Assembly: GCA_035079005.1 (NCBI GenBank)
Contig: CM068706.1
Span: forward strand, 23,733,272 to 23,797,271
From: Fraxinus americana
Lineage: Eukaryota; Streptophyta; Magnoliopsida; Lamiales; Oleaceae
Direction: 5' to 3'
Length of the DNA stretch: 64,000 bases
Of this stretch, positions 48,559-60,429 are shown piece by piece. A program made the translations under genes and the position numbers. Positions within the stretch are counted from its first letter, which is position 1; the number at the start of each line of letters is the position of its first letter. A model generated the notes under the pieces. It saw only the letters and a program-made list of their open reading frames with translations. It had not been told where the DNA came from and did no database searches.

Positions 48559-50064
48559 TAGTGGGGCAATGGGTCGAACCGAGCCGGTTGTCCCACGAGA
48601 TCGGCTCGTCCTCAAGAGCCAGCGTGGCAAACAAACTTTTTTTTTTTTTTTCAAATTTTGAAAATCCTCGTTTTTTTGGGATAAGCTACTTAATTTTCAA
48701 ACAAGCGGAGTTAAAATTTCTTAACAAAGTATGAATATGACAAAATTAAATATCATTTATCTGACAGAACGCAATTTTGGCATACTTATTTTGGATTCGA
48801 TAATGAGCGTATTGTCAATCCTTATATACATTAAGCTCTCTAAAATTCTTTGAGCCGGTGTAAAAGATATAACACAACCATATTTTTGTAAATCATGTAT
48901 TAAATTTTTTTTGTGCCTAACGAAATAGTCAATGCAATCGCAACGAAGAGTGTTTCTACTTACCCTATGTACCTTGGTTGAAAATATTATTGCACGAACT
49001 TTGTGAAATGTTGGTTGTCTACTATGCTTAGCGATAACTCAACACTGGTAATGAATTTCACTTTTCCTTCACGCCAATTTTCTTCTAAACAAATTCACGT
49101 GCTTAGTGTAGAAGAATTAGTACCGGGAAGAGTACCAAATTAAAGTTGTATTTGTGTTTGGCCAACAAGTCCACGTTTGGCCAAACATTTCATGTTTTAA
49201 TAGTTGAGGTGGGTAGTTATGTATCCTTTTTGCCATGCCAATCTTGTTTTCCAATACTTACAAAATGATTTACATTCTTGGACTTTGTCAACCGTACGAC
49301 TTGTGGAAATCAATTTGAAGTGTTCCCAACACTTTGTGGTTTTTTTCTAGATTTTCACCTTCCTCTTGCATCGGGTATTTTGAGTTTTGGTTCCGGGTCT
49401 TCATTAATGTCATCCAAATCAATTGGATGACTACTCTCCCATGTACATCGTCGATGCCAAAATTGTTGGGAAAGAGAACATTGTTGAGAGCAAAAAAATA
49501 ATTATGACATTGAGATTGTGGTATTAGTGTGAGTTGCCACCAAACAAACCCTCAACATGAGACTTGAGATTCATTTGTATGAAATGAAATTGGAATGTAT
49601 AAATAAGAAATAGAAGTATAGAATATAATGGATCAATTATAAAATTGAGATAAAGTGAGAAAATATAAAGAATGAGATGTATAATAGATTAATTAAATAG
49701 ATTGATGGTTGAATAATGTAATAACTAATTAGGAATTGAATTGAGATTGAGTAATTTAGTTTGTAAATTGTAGAAGATAGATTGAAGAGAATTGGTGTAA
49801 AAAATGGATTGAAATGAGAAGTATTTATAAAGTTTTATAAAGTGACTAATTGAAAGATTGCGACCATTGCCAACGTTCACAAGTCTTTCAGATATGACCA
49901 TTAGGCCCTCGATGGTTAAAAAAAATTATTAGCTTGACTCGTTGTTTCAAACCGCCACTCGCTCAAGCCTAAGCTTATCGCCTGTTGAGCCCGAACAGTC
50001 TATGGGCCAAGCCTCGACGACTCTAGCGAGCAAGCCAATGAGCTCAGCTCAATTGCCACCCTTA
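48559..50064 (-). mobile_element. internally deleted relative of the 19.4-kb hAT element
   Basis: The 8-bp duplication GCAAGAAG flanks it (48551-48558 and 50065-50072). The ends TAGTGGGGCAATGGG and, from the right, TAAGGGTGGCAATTGAG are degraded versions of the TAGGGATGTCAAT termini at 19359/22552. Internally, 48745-48845 matches the transposase C-terminus region (about 19867-19970), and 48865-49480 matches the region around the BED finger and transposase start (about 21390-22010); about 1.4 kb in between is missing. CGAGC-type GC-rich subterminal sequence is still visible. It carries no open frame. Confidence 0.85.
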
Positions 50065-50468
50065 GCAAGAAGTTGCCTTAGGTATCTTCCAAAGCATCGA
50101 TTCGTCCAATATCTTACATATGTACAATTGATTTGACATCTCTCTAACATATGTCTCTTAGTAAACTTTAACCTACTTTTCATATGGCAAACCTAGGCTT
50201 TATGGTGGCTACTTTTTAGAATTGCCCGATGAGCCCGAACAGTCCATGGGACGAGCCCCGATGAGTCGAACGAGCAAGGCGATGAGCCGCTCGTCTTAAT
50301 TACCACCCCTAGCAAGAAATCACCTAAGGCATCTTCCATAGCATCGATTTGTCCAAAAAATCTTGTATATGTTCAATTGATTTGGCATCTCTCTAACATA
50401 TGTCTCTTAGTTAACTTTTAAATCTACTTTTCATATGGCGAACCTAGGCTATATGGTGGCCACTTTTT
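49981..50468. repeat. tandem duplication, two units of about 244 bp
   Basis: Unit 1 begins near 49981 and unit 2 near 50225; GAGCCCGAACAGTC is at 49987 and 50231. Both end with CATATGGCRAACCTAGGCT, TATGGTGGC and CACTTTTTAGAATT. Each unit contains the right end of the deleted hAT, one TSD copy (GCAAGAAG, then GCAAGAAA) and about 150 bp of the adjoining LTR-like sequence. The duplication thus happened after the hAT insertion. Confidence 0.85.
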
Positions 50469-50895
50469 AGAATTATTAATTCAACCTAGGATAGCACAAG
50501 TGATGCTAATGAGGTCGATGCATTGGCCTTTAAGATAAGGCCACATGTTATGAATCCAATGTTAACTACTTCTTCACTATAAAAGCTCACACTTGGAGAT
50601 AATGCAATTTTATAATTTCAATAGTAACTTTGCTTGGTAATATTCTCACTTCAAACCTATCATAGACATTCTTTTTAAATTCTTGTTCATTGTCCATCCC
50701 ACACTCAAATACATCTATAGTTGATTTACATGATTGCCAGAGTGTTTGTGTTTGCACCTCTCACAATGGAGAAGGCCACGTGCACCTAACGTTTGTCAAT
50801 GTATACAACTACTTCACACTTGGATGAGAGTGGAGCCCATATTTGTCACTCATGCTATCAATGGATTGACACCATTTGTAGAAAACCACACTTTA
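50073..50895 (+). repeat. 5' LTR of a Tat/Ogre-type gypsy element
   Basis: From about 50340 the sequence matches 57381-57932 and 62999-63190 in order: TATGGTGGCCACTTTTTAGA, TAACTTTGCTTGGTAATATTC, CATTGTCCATCCCACAC, GGCCACGTGCACCTAAC or close variants. The left boundary is obscured by the tandem duplication and hAT insertion; the right boundary is approximate because similarity fades after 50890. Confidence 0.65.
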
Positions 50896-51639
50896 ACCAT
50901 GAGCATATACCGTGAGAAAGAGCACATCGGAAAAATAACCTCTTTTGCATTTGAAGTATTGTTCTTGAAGAAAGAACAAGTGGATGTTCTGGAGAGAAAG
51001 CCAAGGTATATCTCACTTTCAGCCTCTTGGTCCATAAATTCACAAAAGGCTAAGTGGTTCAAGTTTTCCTTGAAAAAAAGGATAAACTTTGGAGAAAACT
51101 AGCTCAAGAAGACCCTCCATTTTGTATAAAAGAGACGTCTCAACAAAATAAATGCAAGTGAAGATGTTAACCCACGAAGAGCAGTGAACGAGATCTCTAA
51201 AGAAATGCCTCTCCTACGTGACCTTACACCATCGAACCCAACATAGAAGAGATGGAAATGTCACTACATGCCTCACCAAAGAGGTGGTAGCCATGGCCAT
51301 CAATATGAGCACATCACAGAGCAAAACTCCACCATGTTGCTCTAGTAAATGTAAGCACAACCAGTCATGTCGATGCCCCCAACATGCCTCATCTAGGGTT
51401 CCTTCTAAGGCTAATGCAAGAATCAGCAAGGAGAGACTTTATAGGTCCACAACCTTTTTAACAGGTTAAGAAGGGTCAATCTATTAGTGACCTGCTCGAT
51501 GAAGAGGACAACTTCTCTCCTACTTACGACTGAGAATAGAGACTTGATAGGTCCACAACCTTTTTAACAGTTTAAGAGTTGGAGCGTCTAGAAATAAGCC
51601 CAATGATGAAGTGCCTAGAAATAAGCAATAAAATAAAGC

Positions 51640-52720
51640 CCCACCTAGAAATATGCGGGAAATGAGATCTATCAAAACAGTAGGAAGGGATCAATCTGCG
51701 AGTTTTCAACCCTAGAAACTATTGTCCCACTATGGAGAAGATGAGGATGAGGGACCATCTAGGTCTTATGAGTTAGATGATAATGATGTCAACCTTTCAT
51801 TCTCCCAAGAAATCAGGGATGCTTATGTTCCTTCTAGTTTCGTATTCTTCAATATGAAGCGATATGTGATATACTTTCTACCTAATTCTCATTGGAAAAA
51901 CAAAGAGGTGGTATAATAAGCTCCATCCCGGAAGCATTAGGAGTTGGTCAAATCTAAAAAAAGTTCATGTTCTTTGTGTCTTCAAGGCTAGGAATAGCTC
52001 CAGTCCAAAGCTTCTACGGCATGAGGTAGGCATCCGGTGAGTCATTGAAAAACTACTTGACCCACTTTACTGATGAATTGATCTAGTGTGAAGAAATCTC
52101 CAAAGTAGAGGCCTTCTATGCCCTAAATGAGGGCTCAACATTAACACTCGATTTTGGAGGGATGTTTGCACCAATTTACCTATGATCAATTGGTGAAATT
52201 GATGAAAGATTGGATTGTCAATAAAGAGATGATTGACTATAGAAATTGTGACTGTGGTGGAGCATCTCTACAATTCATAGATAGAGATAGAGGCCTAACT
52301 TCTCACTTAGTAAACAAGTAATGACACCATCAGGGACAAGGACACGTTACCTCCACCTTGAGTTTAGCCTGTGTCACTACGATATTAAATGCCATACGAC
52401 TTCCTACTTATGATAAGACTTGTTCAAGTGGCTACGAACATCAAGTAATCAATCCCTAACAATTGGCTTACTATAAGACCAGGGATACTACGGCTCCTAA
52501 GGACCACTTACTGCAAGTTCTACCGAGTCTATGGCCATAGCACTAATGACTCTCATGATATGGCAAACACCATTAAAAAGAGCAATCACGTGGACCTAGG
52601 AGAGGAGATCATCGCTAACAAGGGAAACTACCTTGCTAAGGCAATTTGCATAGCTCTAGCAACAAGAGGCAAGACGACCCTCTAGATATCCCCCATTAAC
52701 AAAGACAAGAAGTGAAAGGA
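51640..52720 (+). pseudogene. gag relic of the Tat/Ogre-type gypsy element
   Basis: Frames that together read as non-chromovirus gypsy gag: NDVNLSFSQEIRDAYVPSSF (about 51790-51845), RWYNKLHPGSIRSWSNLKK (about 51908-51965), then GESLKNYLTHFTDELI with a stop, CEEISKVEAFYALNEGS (about 52030-52140). YCKFYRVYGHSTNDSHDM (about 52512-52562) matches the family motif before the zinc-binding Cys, which is missing here. Several frameshifts and stops. Confidence 0.7.
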
Positions 52721-52839
52721 TAGATAAAGTGAATATTGTAAAAATCGATGGTATATCACCTTAACTAAAGAAGATGTCGTGAAGAGCACTACTTCCACTA
52801 TAATGCCTTAATAGTGAGGGTGATATTAGCTCGTAATGG

Positions 52840-55330
52840 GCAAAGTGAATATGGGTAAATAATTGGGGCTCCATTAACATCATCTTCAGAGCCACATTTG
52901 ATAATATGCAAGTCGAACACTAACTCACCCCAGCGTCTAACCCACTATTTTTGTTCATTGGATAACATCATCCCCAGAAGGTAAACTCATTCTCAACGTT
53001 AAAATGGGAAATGAGCCCCAAGTAACATGATACTACATAGAGTTCTTGGTGGTAAACAATAGATCTACATGTCATGGAGTGTTAGGAAGATAGGCCCTAA
53101 AAGGACTATGGCCGTCACCTCCATACATTACATATGCATGAAATTCTCCATGGATCATGGCATTGCCCCCATTAGAGGCAACCAGACTAAAGCCGAGGAA
53201 TGCTACATGAACTCCTTATGAAAAGAAGTCATTCGCTAGGTCAACATGCTAATAGTTGACACAAAAATAACTGAATCCCCTAAAGAAATGGTAATATTTA
53301 ATGAATTGGACCTCTGCATTACAAAAACGGAGAGCACAAGTTACTTAGCCCCATGGATGCTTATTTAGGTTATAATCAAATCCTCATGTATATACCAGAT
53401 GAGGAACACGCCTCCTGCATAACTAATAGATACTCAAACTTATGTAAGATGATAGCTTTCTGGTTGAAAATTTCAAATTTACCTCTTATAAGCTAGTAAA
53501 TAGATATTAACTGAACTGATTAGCATAACAATAGAAGTGTATGTAGACAACATTCTAGTAAAGAGCCTTAAGACCAACAATCACATCAATCACTTGTATA
53601 AACTTTCCAAGTTTTGCGAAGGTACAATATGAGATTAAATTTTGTTGAGTGTACATTTGGCATCGCCTTCGAAACGTTTCTAGGTTACATAAGTTAACCG
53701 AGAGGCATCGAGGCCAACCCGAAAAAGTAAATACCTTAGTGAAAATGCGTGCACCTCGAAAACCGAAGAGATACATAGTCTTATTGGTTTATAGTAGCCT
53801 AAAGTCGTTTCTCGTATGTAAAGCCATCGATAAATGCTTTCCTTTTTCAAGATTCTCAAAGGAGGGAATAGGATCTAGTAGATGGAAGAGTGTGAAGAGA
53901 GCTTTTAGACGTTAAAGAAGCAAATGGACAAGGCCTCTTCCTCTTTAAACCCAAGGCAGAAGAAGCCTTAATGCTACATTTGTCCATTTAGAAGAGTCCA
54001 CAGCTTTGTGCATGCAAGAGAATAAGGTAACCAATAATTGGATGTCTACTAGGTGAGAAAGGTGCTTCTACAAACAGACACTGGGTACCCTAATGTGGAG
54101 AAGCTCGACCTATCTCTCTAGTCACCATTTCTAGAGAGTTGAGTCCTTATTTCTAGGCCCACAACATTCATGTGCTTATAAACTTTTCACTTAAGCAGGT
54201 GTTTCAAAAGCTAAATACCTTGGGTAGATTGATGAAATGGGCTGTAGACCCGAATCGATTCGAATGTTCTTCAAGTTGAGGACCACCTTCAAAGGGCAAG
54301 CCCTTGTTGACTTTGTAGCTGAATTCACTAACGTCTCTAAACATAGACTACTATTGAACCCATAGAGTTCCCTAACTTGGCACCTCTTCATTGATGGATC
54401 ATTAAATCCTAAAGGAGGCGAGCTCCAGGGTAGGAGTTGTTCTAGTAAGTGTAGAAGGACATAAACTTAATTGTACAATGAGATTTGGATTCAAAGCCCA
54501 TAACAATGTAGTCGAATTTGAAGCCCTTCCGTCTAGACTCAAACTATCCTATAAAATGCAAATCAAGAGGATACTTGCCTTGTAAAACAACGACTCCTAA
54601 TTGGTGGTGAGTCAGTCAATGGTAACTTTACCACAAGAGAGAATAACCTGATAGTTTATCTTAAACTAGTGATGGAATTTCTCCCATACTTTAAGAAATT
54701 TTGCCTAACGAAGATCCCACACCTTGAGAACACCCATACTGCTGCATATCCAAGTTGGACAGCCGCAATGATTCTGAGCGGCTGAAGATAGTATCCACTG
54801 AGTAGCTTTAGAGACCATCCATAAGCTAAAAGTGCCTAAATGATGAAGGTAGAAGATACACCATCATGGATAAAGACAATTATAGCCTTCCTGAAGGACT
54901 AAAAAGAGACTTCTCAATGCCCCTCATTCGATGCAACATAACCAAGAGGCAACCTACATCCTTAGAAAACTTCATGAGGGTATATATGGCGACAACGCAG
55001 AAGGACATAAAATTGCATAAAAGGTGCTAAAGCAAGAGTACTATTGGCCCACCTTGAAAAGAAAGCCCCTTATTTCTTGCATAAATGTGACAAGTGCCAA
55101 TGCTTCATAGCCATCCAAAGATAGCCTTCATAGGAGCTTATTGTAGTAACAAGCCCTTGTCCCTTTATCAAATAAAGAATTGACCTCATTGGACACATGC
55201 TAAAGGAGAGAGGCAGTGCGTGTTACGCCATTGTGGACATCGACTAATTCACTTTATGACCCATAGGGCTAAACCTTTGGCTAAGGTTACAAAAGCCAAC
55301 AGTTTCAACTAGAGGGCCCTATTGTATCGG
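52840..55330 (+). pseudogene. pol relic of the Tat/Ogre-type gypsy element
   Basis: Protease remnant NWGSINIIFRATFDNMQVEH (about 52860-52920), the family DNGSSADII box lost. RT: GYNQILMYIPDEEHASCITN (about 53371-53430) and ITIEVYVDNILVKSLKTNNH at 53522-53581, with YVDD changed to YVDN; then GIAFETFLGY and RGIEANPKKVNTLVKM. RNase H: WHLFIDGSLNPKGGE (about 54380) and HKLNCTMRFGFKAHNNVVEF (about 54463-54520). Integrase: EATYILRKLHEGIYGDN, QEYYWPTLKR and the zinc finger half CDKCQ (about 54945-55105). The order PR-RT-RH-INT places it in the Ty3/gypsy group. Riddled with stops. Confidence 0.82.
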
Positions 55331-55527
55331 AGGATAACTAGGCCCATCACTTACAAAATTGAAAACGTAGATGGAAAGGAATAGCCTCATCCATGGAATA
55401 TAGAACACTTACGAAGTATTATCAATGAGTTTCTTCTTAGTTAGACGAATTACCCAACTTCTGTAATATGTTTCTTATGAATGAAAAATACTTCTTTAGC
55501 ATATGTTTATTGTTCATTCACTATAGT

Positions 55528-55990
55528 AAAAGAGGTAAGCTATTTTTCTCAAGGTGGAAGGCCTTCTAATCCTATATGAACTGATGCCTTCAACTCCTTA
55601 CAATCTTGTGCAAGCAGACCTCATCATCCCTTGTAGTTTTAAACTCTACCATGGGAGGTGCATCAACTTATTTGCCTCTACGGGAGAGGTAATTTATTTT
55701 TCTCAAAGATGACTTATCTCCAAAACCTATATGAATGAAGCTATCAATTTCTTACAGTGGTGCTTTCTACTATGCTCATTTTAGTCTTGTCGAGTCGACA
55801 GTAGGGGTAAGCTATTTCTCCCAAATGAGAATTGCTCTCGAATCCTGTTGACCCAACCTCACCATCCTCGGCAACAGCAAGCACGTCGCCTTTTAGAATG
55901 CATGACCTATTCACTTCTGCACAAGAGGTAAGCTATTTTTTTCCCTAAGGAAACTTGCCTCAAAATCCTGTATAATTCGAAGCACATAAC
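55528..55990 (+). repeat. diverged tandem repeats in the gypsy 3' UTR (4 units)
   Basis: The motif AGAGGTAAGCTATTTTTCTC or a variant recurs at about 55531, 55684, 55801 and 55922. Each is followed 25-40 bases later by an AAATCCTGTATAA/CCTATATGAA block and a CATCC/CTTGC block. Unit spacing is about 153, 117 and 121 bp. Confidence 0.75.
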
Positions 55991-57380
55991 CCTTGCATGA
56001 CAAACACTTCTCCATACAATGCACCTTTGAACGGGAAGCCATTTGTAAAGGTTTGGAGATTTTGAGAATAAAAAAGAAAATGATGGAGAAAAATGCACAA
56101 ATCAAAGAGAAACTTTACCTAAAGTTGATCTCATTGCTAGAGCTTTAAAAATCACAAAATACTTGTCGAAATTCAACGGTCGCTAGAAATCTCTCAAAAA
56201 TTTGGAAATTGTAAAGTGGATGCAAAGCCTCGTCACTTTATCCGTTGGATCAAATCAAGATTGATCAGGCTCATCCATCTAATAACTTCATTCGAACCAT
56301 TGAGCCAAAAGTAGCCATTTTTAAACTTGAATGAAAGGTCGAATGAAGTTGTTTAGTTCATACATGCATATAATGTTACCTCAAAAAAACGTAAAGCCAA
56401 GCCATTACCACCATTTAATACTTCCAGTAAACGTGTTCTTGAAACCGTGCGACGTATCTGGTGGCCTTTCTTGAAAAAATGAAAATTTTCATTGGCACAT
56501 GTCCCATTATTGTTCTTTCATAATAGAGGCACTAGTAGGAATTTGTCGTTTGACTTGAAAAGCTCCATCTTTGAAATATGGAACTTCGCCTCTACAACCT
56601 TACTTCTCCTAAGTGAAATTCTTCATCCTTTAAACACGGGACTACATCTTTGTACCTGTATATTCTCCAAGTATGAGGGCCTCATCCATGTGCAATATGA
56701 GACCTCGTCTTCACAGCAACACCTTGTCTATGCAAGAAGGCCTCATCTCCAAATTGAGACTTTTCCTCCATACTTTCATATGTAAACTTCACTTTAGTGC
56801 TCATGCCTAGGTACAAAGGCCTCACCATCAATCAAAGCTCATTCCCTATATAAATATACATGCTCGGGCTTCGGGCTCCAACTATCACAACAAGGTAGTT
56901 ATTCACACTTTGCCCCTTGACGCTTTGGGAAGAGTACCACTATAACCCACTAGATTTCTCTCTAATCACAGAAAACTACTTGCCAAAACATCATCAGCCC
57001 TCCACTAATGGCTATCAAACATTGAACAACTGCATCACCTCAGTTGAGTATAAATTGATAGGAGGTTGTAAGCCTTGGCTCCTCATATACAATCTATCTC
57101 ACTTCTCTATCAAAGTCCATGCTTTATATGAATAATCATGTCTAGGCTTGGGTAATTATTGTTATGTGTCATCCTACAAGACTGGCCAAGTGACAGCCTA
57201 CCTAAAAAAATAGTAAGAAGATATTAAGGTCTGCACTTCCACATCACTTGCTTACCTGATCTAATCAATGAGATGAAATAAGGAAGCTGAAGTGATCTAA
57301 GCGTCTCAATAGAAGTGATATGTCCATGTTTGAGTCGAGGTGATATGATCTGCTGCAATACATTTCGGAAGTGGTGAGCC
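55991..57380 (+). mobile_element. 3' untranslated internal region of the Tat/Ogre-type element
   Basis: No coding homology. A second set of irregular repeats built on GCCTCATC/GACCTCGTC occurs at about 56585-56770. Short frames on both strands have no recognisable motif. Confidence 0.45.
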
Positions 57381-57932
57381 TTTGTCTCACAAGGCATCTT
57401 GCATAGTATCATTCAGCCCAAAAGATCTACAGAATGGTTGATTGATTTGACAATTCTACAGTAGATGCCTCTCAATCAATTTTAGTCTACGCTTTAGATG
57501 GCAAACCTAAGCTATATGGTGGCCACTTTTTAGAATCATTTAATGCCACCTCAACCTAGAACAGTAGATGTGATGCTTATGAGGTTGACGCATCGATTGT
57601 TAAGATGAGGCACTAGTCATCCATCTAATGGTAACCACCTATTCTCCTCATTATAAAACTTCGGACAATTCTTGTGGTACATCACAAGTTACATCAGGGT
57701 GTCCATAATGGACACCCGGCGCTCTCTCATTGGTTGGGGTGCCGGTTGCACAAACCCTCCCACCAATAGGGGGGTGACGGGTGTCCATTATGGACACCCT
57801 TATGTATCTTTTGATGTACCACAAGAATAATTCTAAAACTTCACACTTGGTTCCATTCATAGGTAATACAATTTTATACTTTAAACATTAACTTTGCTTG
57901 GTAATATTCTCTCTTCAAACCTACTACAATAT
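57381..57932 (+). repeat. 3' LTR of the Tat/Ogre-type element, first part
   Basis: Matches 50340-50650 (see 5' LTR). It contains the MITE at 57663-57833 and ends at the MULE insertion point; the LTR resumes at 62990. Confidence 0.7.
57663..57833. mobile_element. palindromic MITE in the gypsy 3' LTR
   Basis: 171 bp with long inverted repeats: GGACAATTCTTGTGGTACAT and GAATTATTCTTGTGGTACAT (right end, reversed), and inner GGGTGTCCATAATGGACACC present in both arms. A perfect 9-bp duplication TAAAACTTC is at 57654-57662 and 57834-57842. The other LTR copy lacks the insertion, giving an empty-site comparison at about 50584. Confidence 0.85.
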
Positions 57933-58060
57933 CGGTCGTGATATGGGTACAACCCTCCCTTACAACATTGGACTACAAACTAACGTGGCCATATTTAAAA
58001 AAGAAAACAAAAACAATAAAACAAAAATTTAAAAGTTGAAAACAAAAGTTGAAAAACGCC

Positions 58061-58161
<101 letters not shown>

Positions 58162-58330
58162 CATTTCCCCCAAATCAACAAGAAACCCTCCTCCCTTCAC
58201 TCTTTTGCTGATTTTCCTCCAACTGACACCTCCTCCGCCCTGTCCTCACATAAACCGAAAAGGCACAACATCCTGTAAGCTACAACGCCTCCGAGTCTCT
58301 CATCTCATTCTTTGAAGCAGTTCGGTTTCA

Positions 58331-58880
58331 TGTAAACTACGATAAGTTCTGATTTTTTTGAAACTGAAGTATGTTGGGTCTAAATGGTAGGCTTTGATGT
58401 TAGTTTTAACTTTTTGTTTGAAGATTTTTGGATTTTTGACAGTAAGCATAGTGGGTATAATTTTTCACAACACAATTTTAACATTGAAAGGAGATAACTG
58501 ATTTATTGTTATTTGATTGTCAGTAATTTTCTTGTCATACTTAGAGATGTAGAAAAAAGTAAAAAATGTTGTGATTTTTCCGGATTTGAAGCGTACCTGC
58601 ATGTTTCTGGTCATCTTTTTCATACCAAAGAAGTTCCAAGTTATTGTGTGAAATTGTGAAATGAGAATGCTGATTTTGGAAGCTACTTTATTAATGTCTA
58701 AACATTCCGTGAAATTGTGAAATGTGAATAAGCTTATTGCGAATGAGAATGCTGATTTTGGAAGCTACTTTATTAATGTCTCAACATTCAGTGAAATTGT
58801 GAAATGAGAATGAGCTTATTGCATCACCAGTCATTGTGTATTAATTTCATATGGTTTTTATTCTGTTATTATACTCTTAG
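58331..58880 (+). other. probable 5' UTR intron of the zinc-finger gene
   Basis: A possible donor (TTTCAT then GTAAAC) at about 58331 and acceptor TTATACTCTTAG at 58869-58880, just before ATGGCC, would define an intron of about 550 bp with T-rich interior. Inferred from splice motifs only. It contains an 82-bp tandem duplication (58661-58742 and 58743 on; key motif GAATGCTGATTTTGGAAGC). Confidence 0.4.
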
Positions 58881-58881
58881 A

Positions 58882-59223
58882 ATGGCCGGAAAAATTTCAG
58901 GTATATGTCACAGTTGCAAGCGTAAGGGCCACTTCTTTGGAGAATGCCCGATGAAACGTTGATGCCCACAGTGTATGAAAGGTTTCCAAAAGTGTTTTGA
59001 GGTCGAAAGGGATACTTCTAACAAAGGCAAATTCTTCAAATGTTGTAGTGAGAAATGTGGATTTTGGGAGTGGTGCAACATAGAAGAATCAAGCGGTGAA
59101 TGTAGCAACATTAGTCATACTGAAATTGATGATATGTCCCACATGTTCCAATCTCAAGTTCGGGTTAAAGACCATGAAGAGATCCATATATCTCCGAACG
59201 TGACGATCTCTAAGAGAAAGTAA
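58882..59223 (+). pseudogene. CCHC plus GRF-type zinc-finger gene inside the MULE, one in-frame TGA
   Basis: From ATG at 58882 the frame reads MAGKISGICHSCKRKGHFFG, including a perfect CX2CX4HX4C knuckle (Cys9, Cys12, His17, Cys22). A TGA at codon 27 (58960-58962) interrupts it; the same frame then continues to 59223 with CPQCMKGFQKCFEVERDTSN and FFKCCSEKCGFWEWC, a GRF-type zinc finger. Total 113 codons. GRF fingers bind single-stranded DNA or RNA in known proteins (for example APE2, TOP3A, NEIL3). A Ser/Asp-rich tail ends in SKRK. It may be cargo captured by the MULE, or an accessory gene of the element. A CT-rich leader and splice signals upstream suggest it was a real gene. Confidence 0.6.
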
Positions 59224-60350
59224 AGTGCCGAAGTAAACACGAACTGAAGGGGTCGGGTTGATTAGTGTTGATTGCTTTCTTAGCAATTTGGTTTTTCTCT
59301 ATATGTATAAATAACTTATATTGCTCATTCGTGTAAATTACTTTCTAGTTGCTTTAATGTGTAACGGACAATGAAACAATTTGATTTCGGTTATTACACT
59401 TGTAAATTCCTGTCCATGTTAGCTACTTGTACTTGTTCATTTTTGTGGTGTATAACCAACCATCCTGCTGGTATTTATTCATCAAAATACATTTAGTACA
59501 AGCACTTCTTCTTCATGTAGTAGTAGACAGCTATTGTTGGAAACCAAGATTCTTGAGAGAGCACTTTTGTTGATGAACTAAAATGTTTAATGTATTTGTC
59601 TGATCTGTGTAATGCCAACACATATTTCAATTTGAGTACATTAAATAATTGAATTAAACAAAGACAACTAGCAACAGCAGATTTTTAAAATTAAAGACCT
59701 TATTATCATAGCCAGTGACTATGTGGAAACATTGACTCTGAAATCTTAAAGCTTTAATGCTAAGTGTAAGTTTGAAATCTTTCTTCATAGGATTCAAAGT
59801 GAAGAAGAGAGTGTTGCAAAGCAAGTCAAAAAGTTTACTTGGGTGCGTAAAGAATTTTGAACTTTCCACATTTAGACTAGTCGGGATCAGGTGTAGATGG
59901 TGCTTCATTTATTCATTGCTTTTCCAACTACGAATTAACCATTGCAACATATATAAGAATCACTCTCCCCTATTTACAGTATTCTTGCTACCAAGTAAAA
60001 AAGATAAAATACCATCCACGGCAGATGGATTGATAGACTTTTCTAGTGACTATCCTTTTCTTCTAGTTTGGACCCATCTTATCAAACAAAGAGACAAGCA
60101 CTACCATCTTTCTTAGTGGTTTCATGATTGATTTTAGGACATAGAGATTCCAGCACTTGAAATTGAGATTCATAGGAATTGCTATTATAAGAAATAAGAG
60201 CCTTGCAATATACCGCATTAATTGGAAGTTGTCATGATAGAAAACATGTACAAGAAACTATGCAACTTCATCTTTAATTTATAAAGCATTTGAAAGGCCA
60301 AACTTCAAGAAAATAGCAAGTGAACTTGATTGTAATAAATAACATTGTCT
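59224..60350. other. interval between the two MULE genes
   Basis: No recognised coding region. It probably holds the 3' ends of the two convergent genes. Confidence 0.4.
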
Positions 60351-60429
60351 TTAACGAAAAAAAAAAAAAACCCATGAAAATGCTATGGTACACCTACTAA
60401 CCAATAAAAGTCGTGAATAAAAGAATTGT

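Noticed and set aside
50734..51102. 122-codon ORF at the start of the gypsy element
   Set aside because: It overlaps the LTR end and leader, and no gag motif is present until about 51790.
55528..55990. CRISPR-like array
   Set aside because: Units are over 100 bp, diverged, and lie in a plant retrotransposon 3' UTR; spacers are not unique sequences of uniform length.
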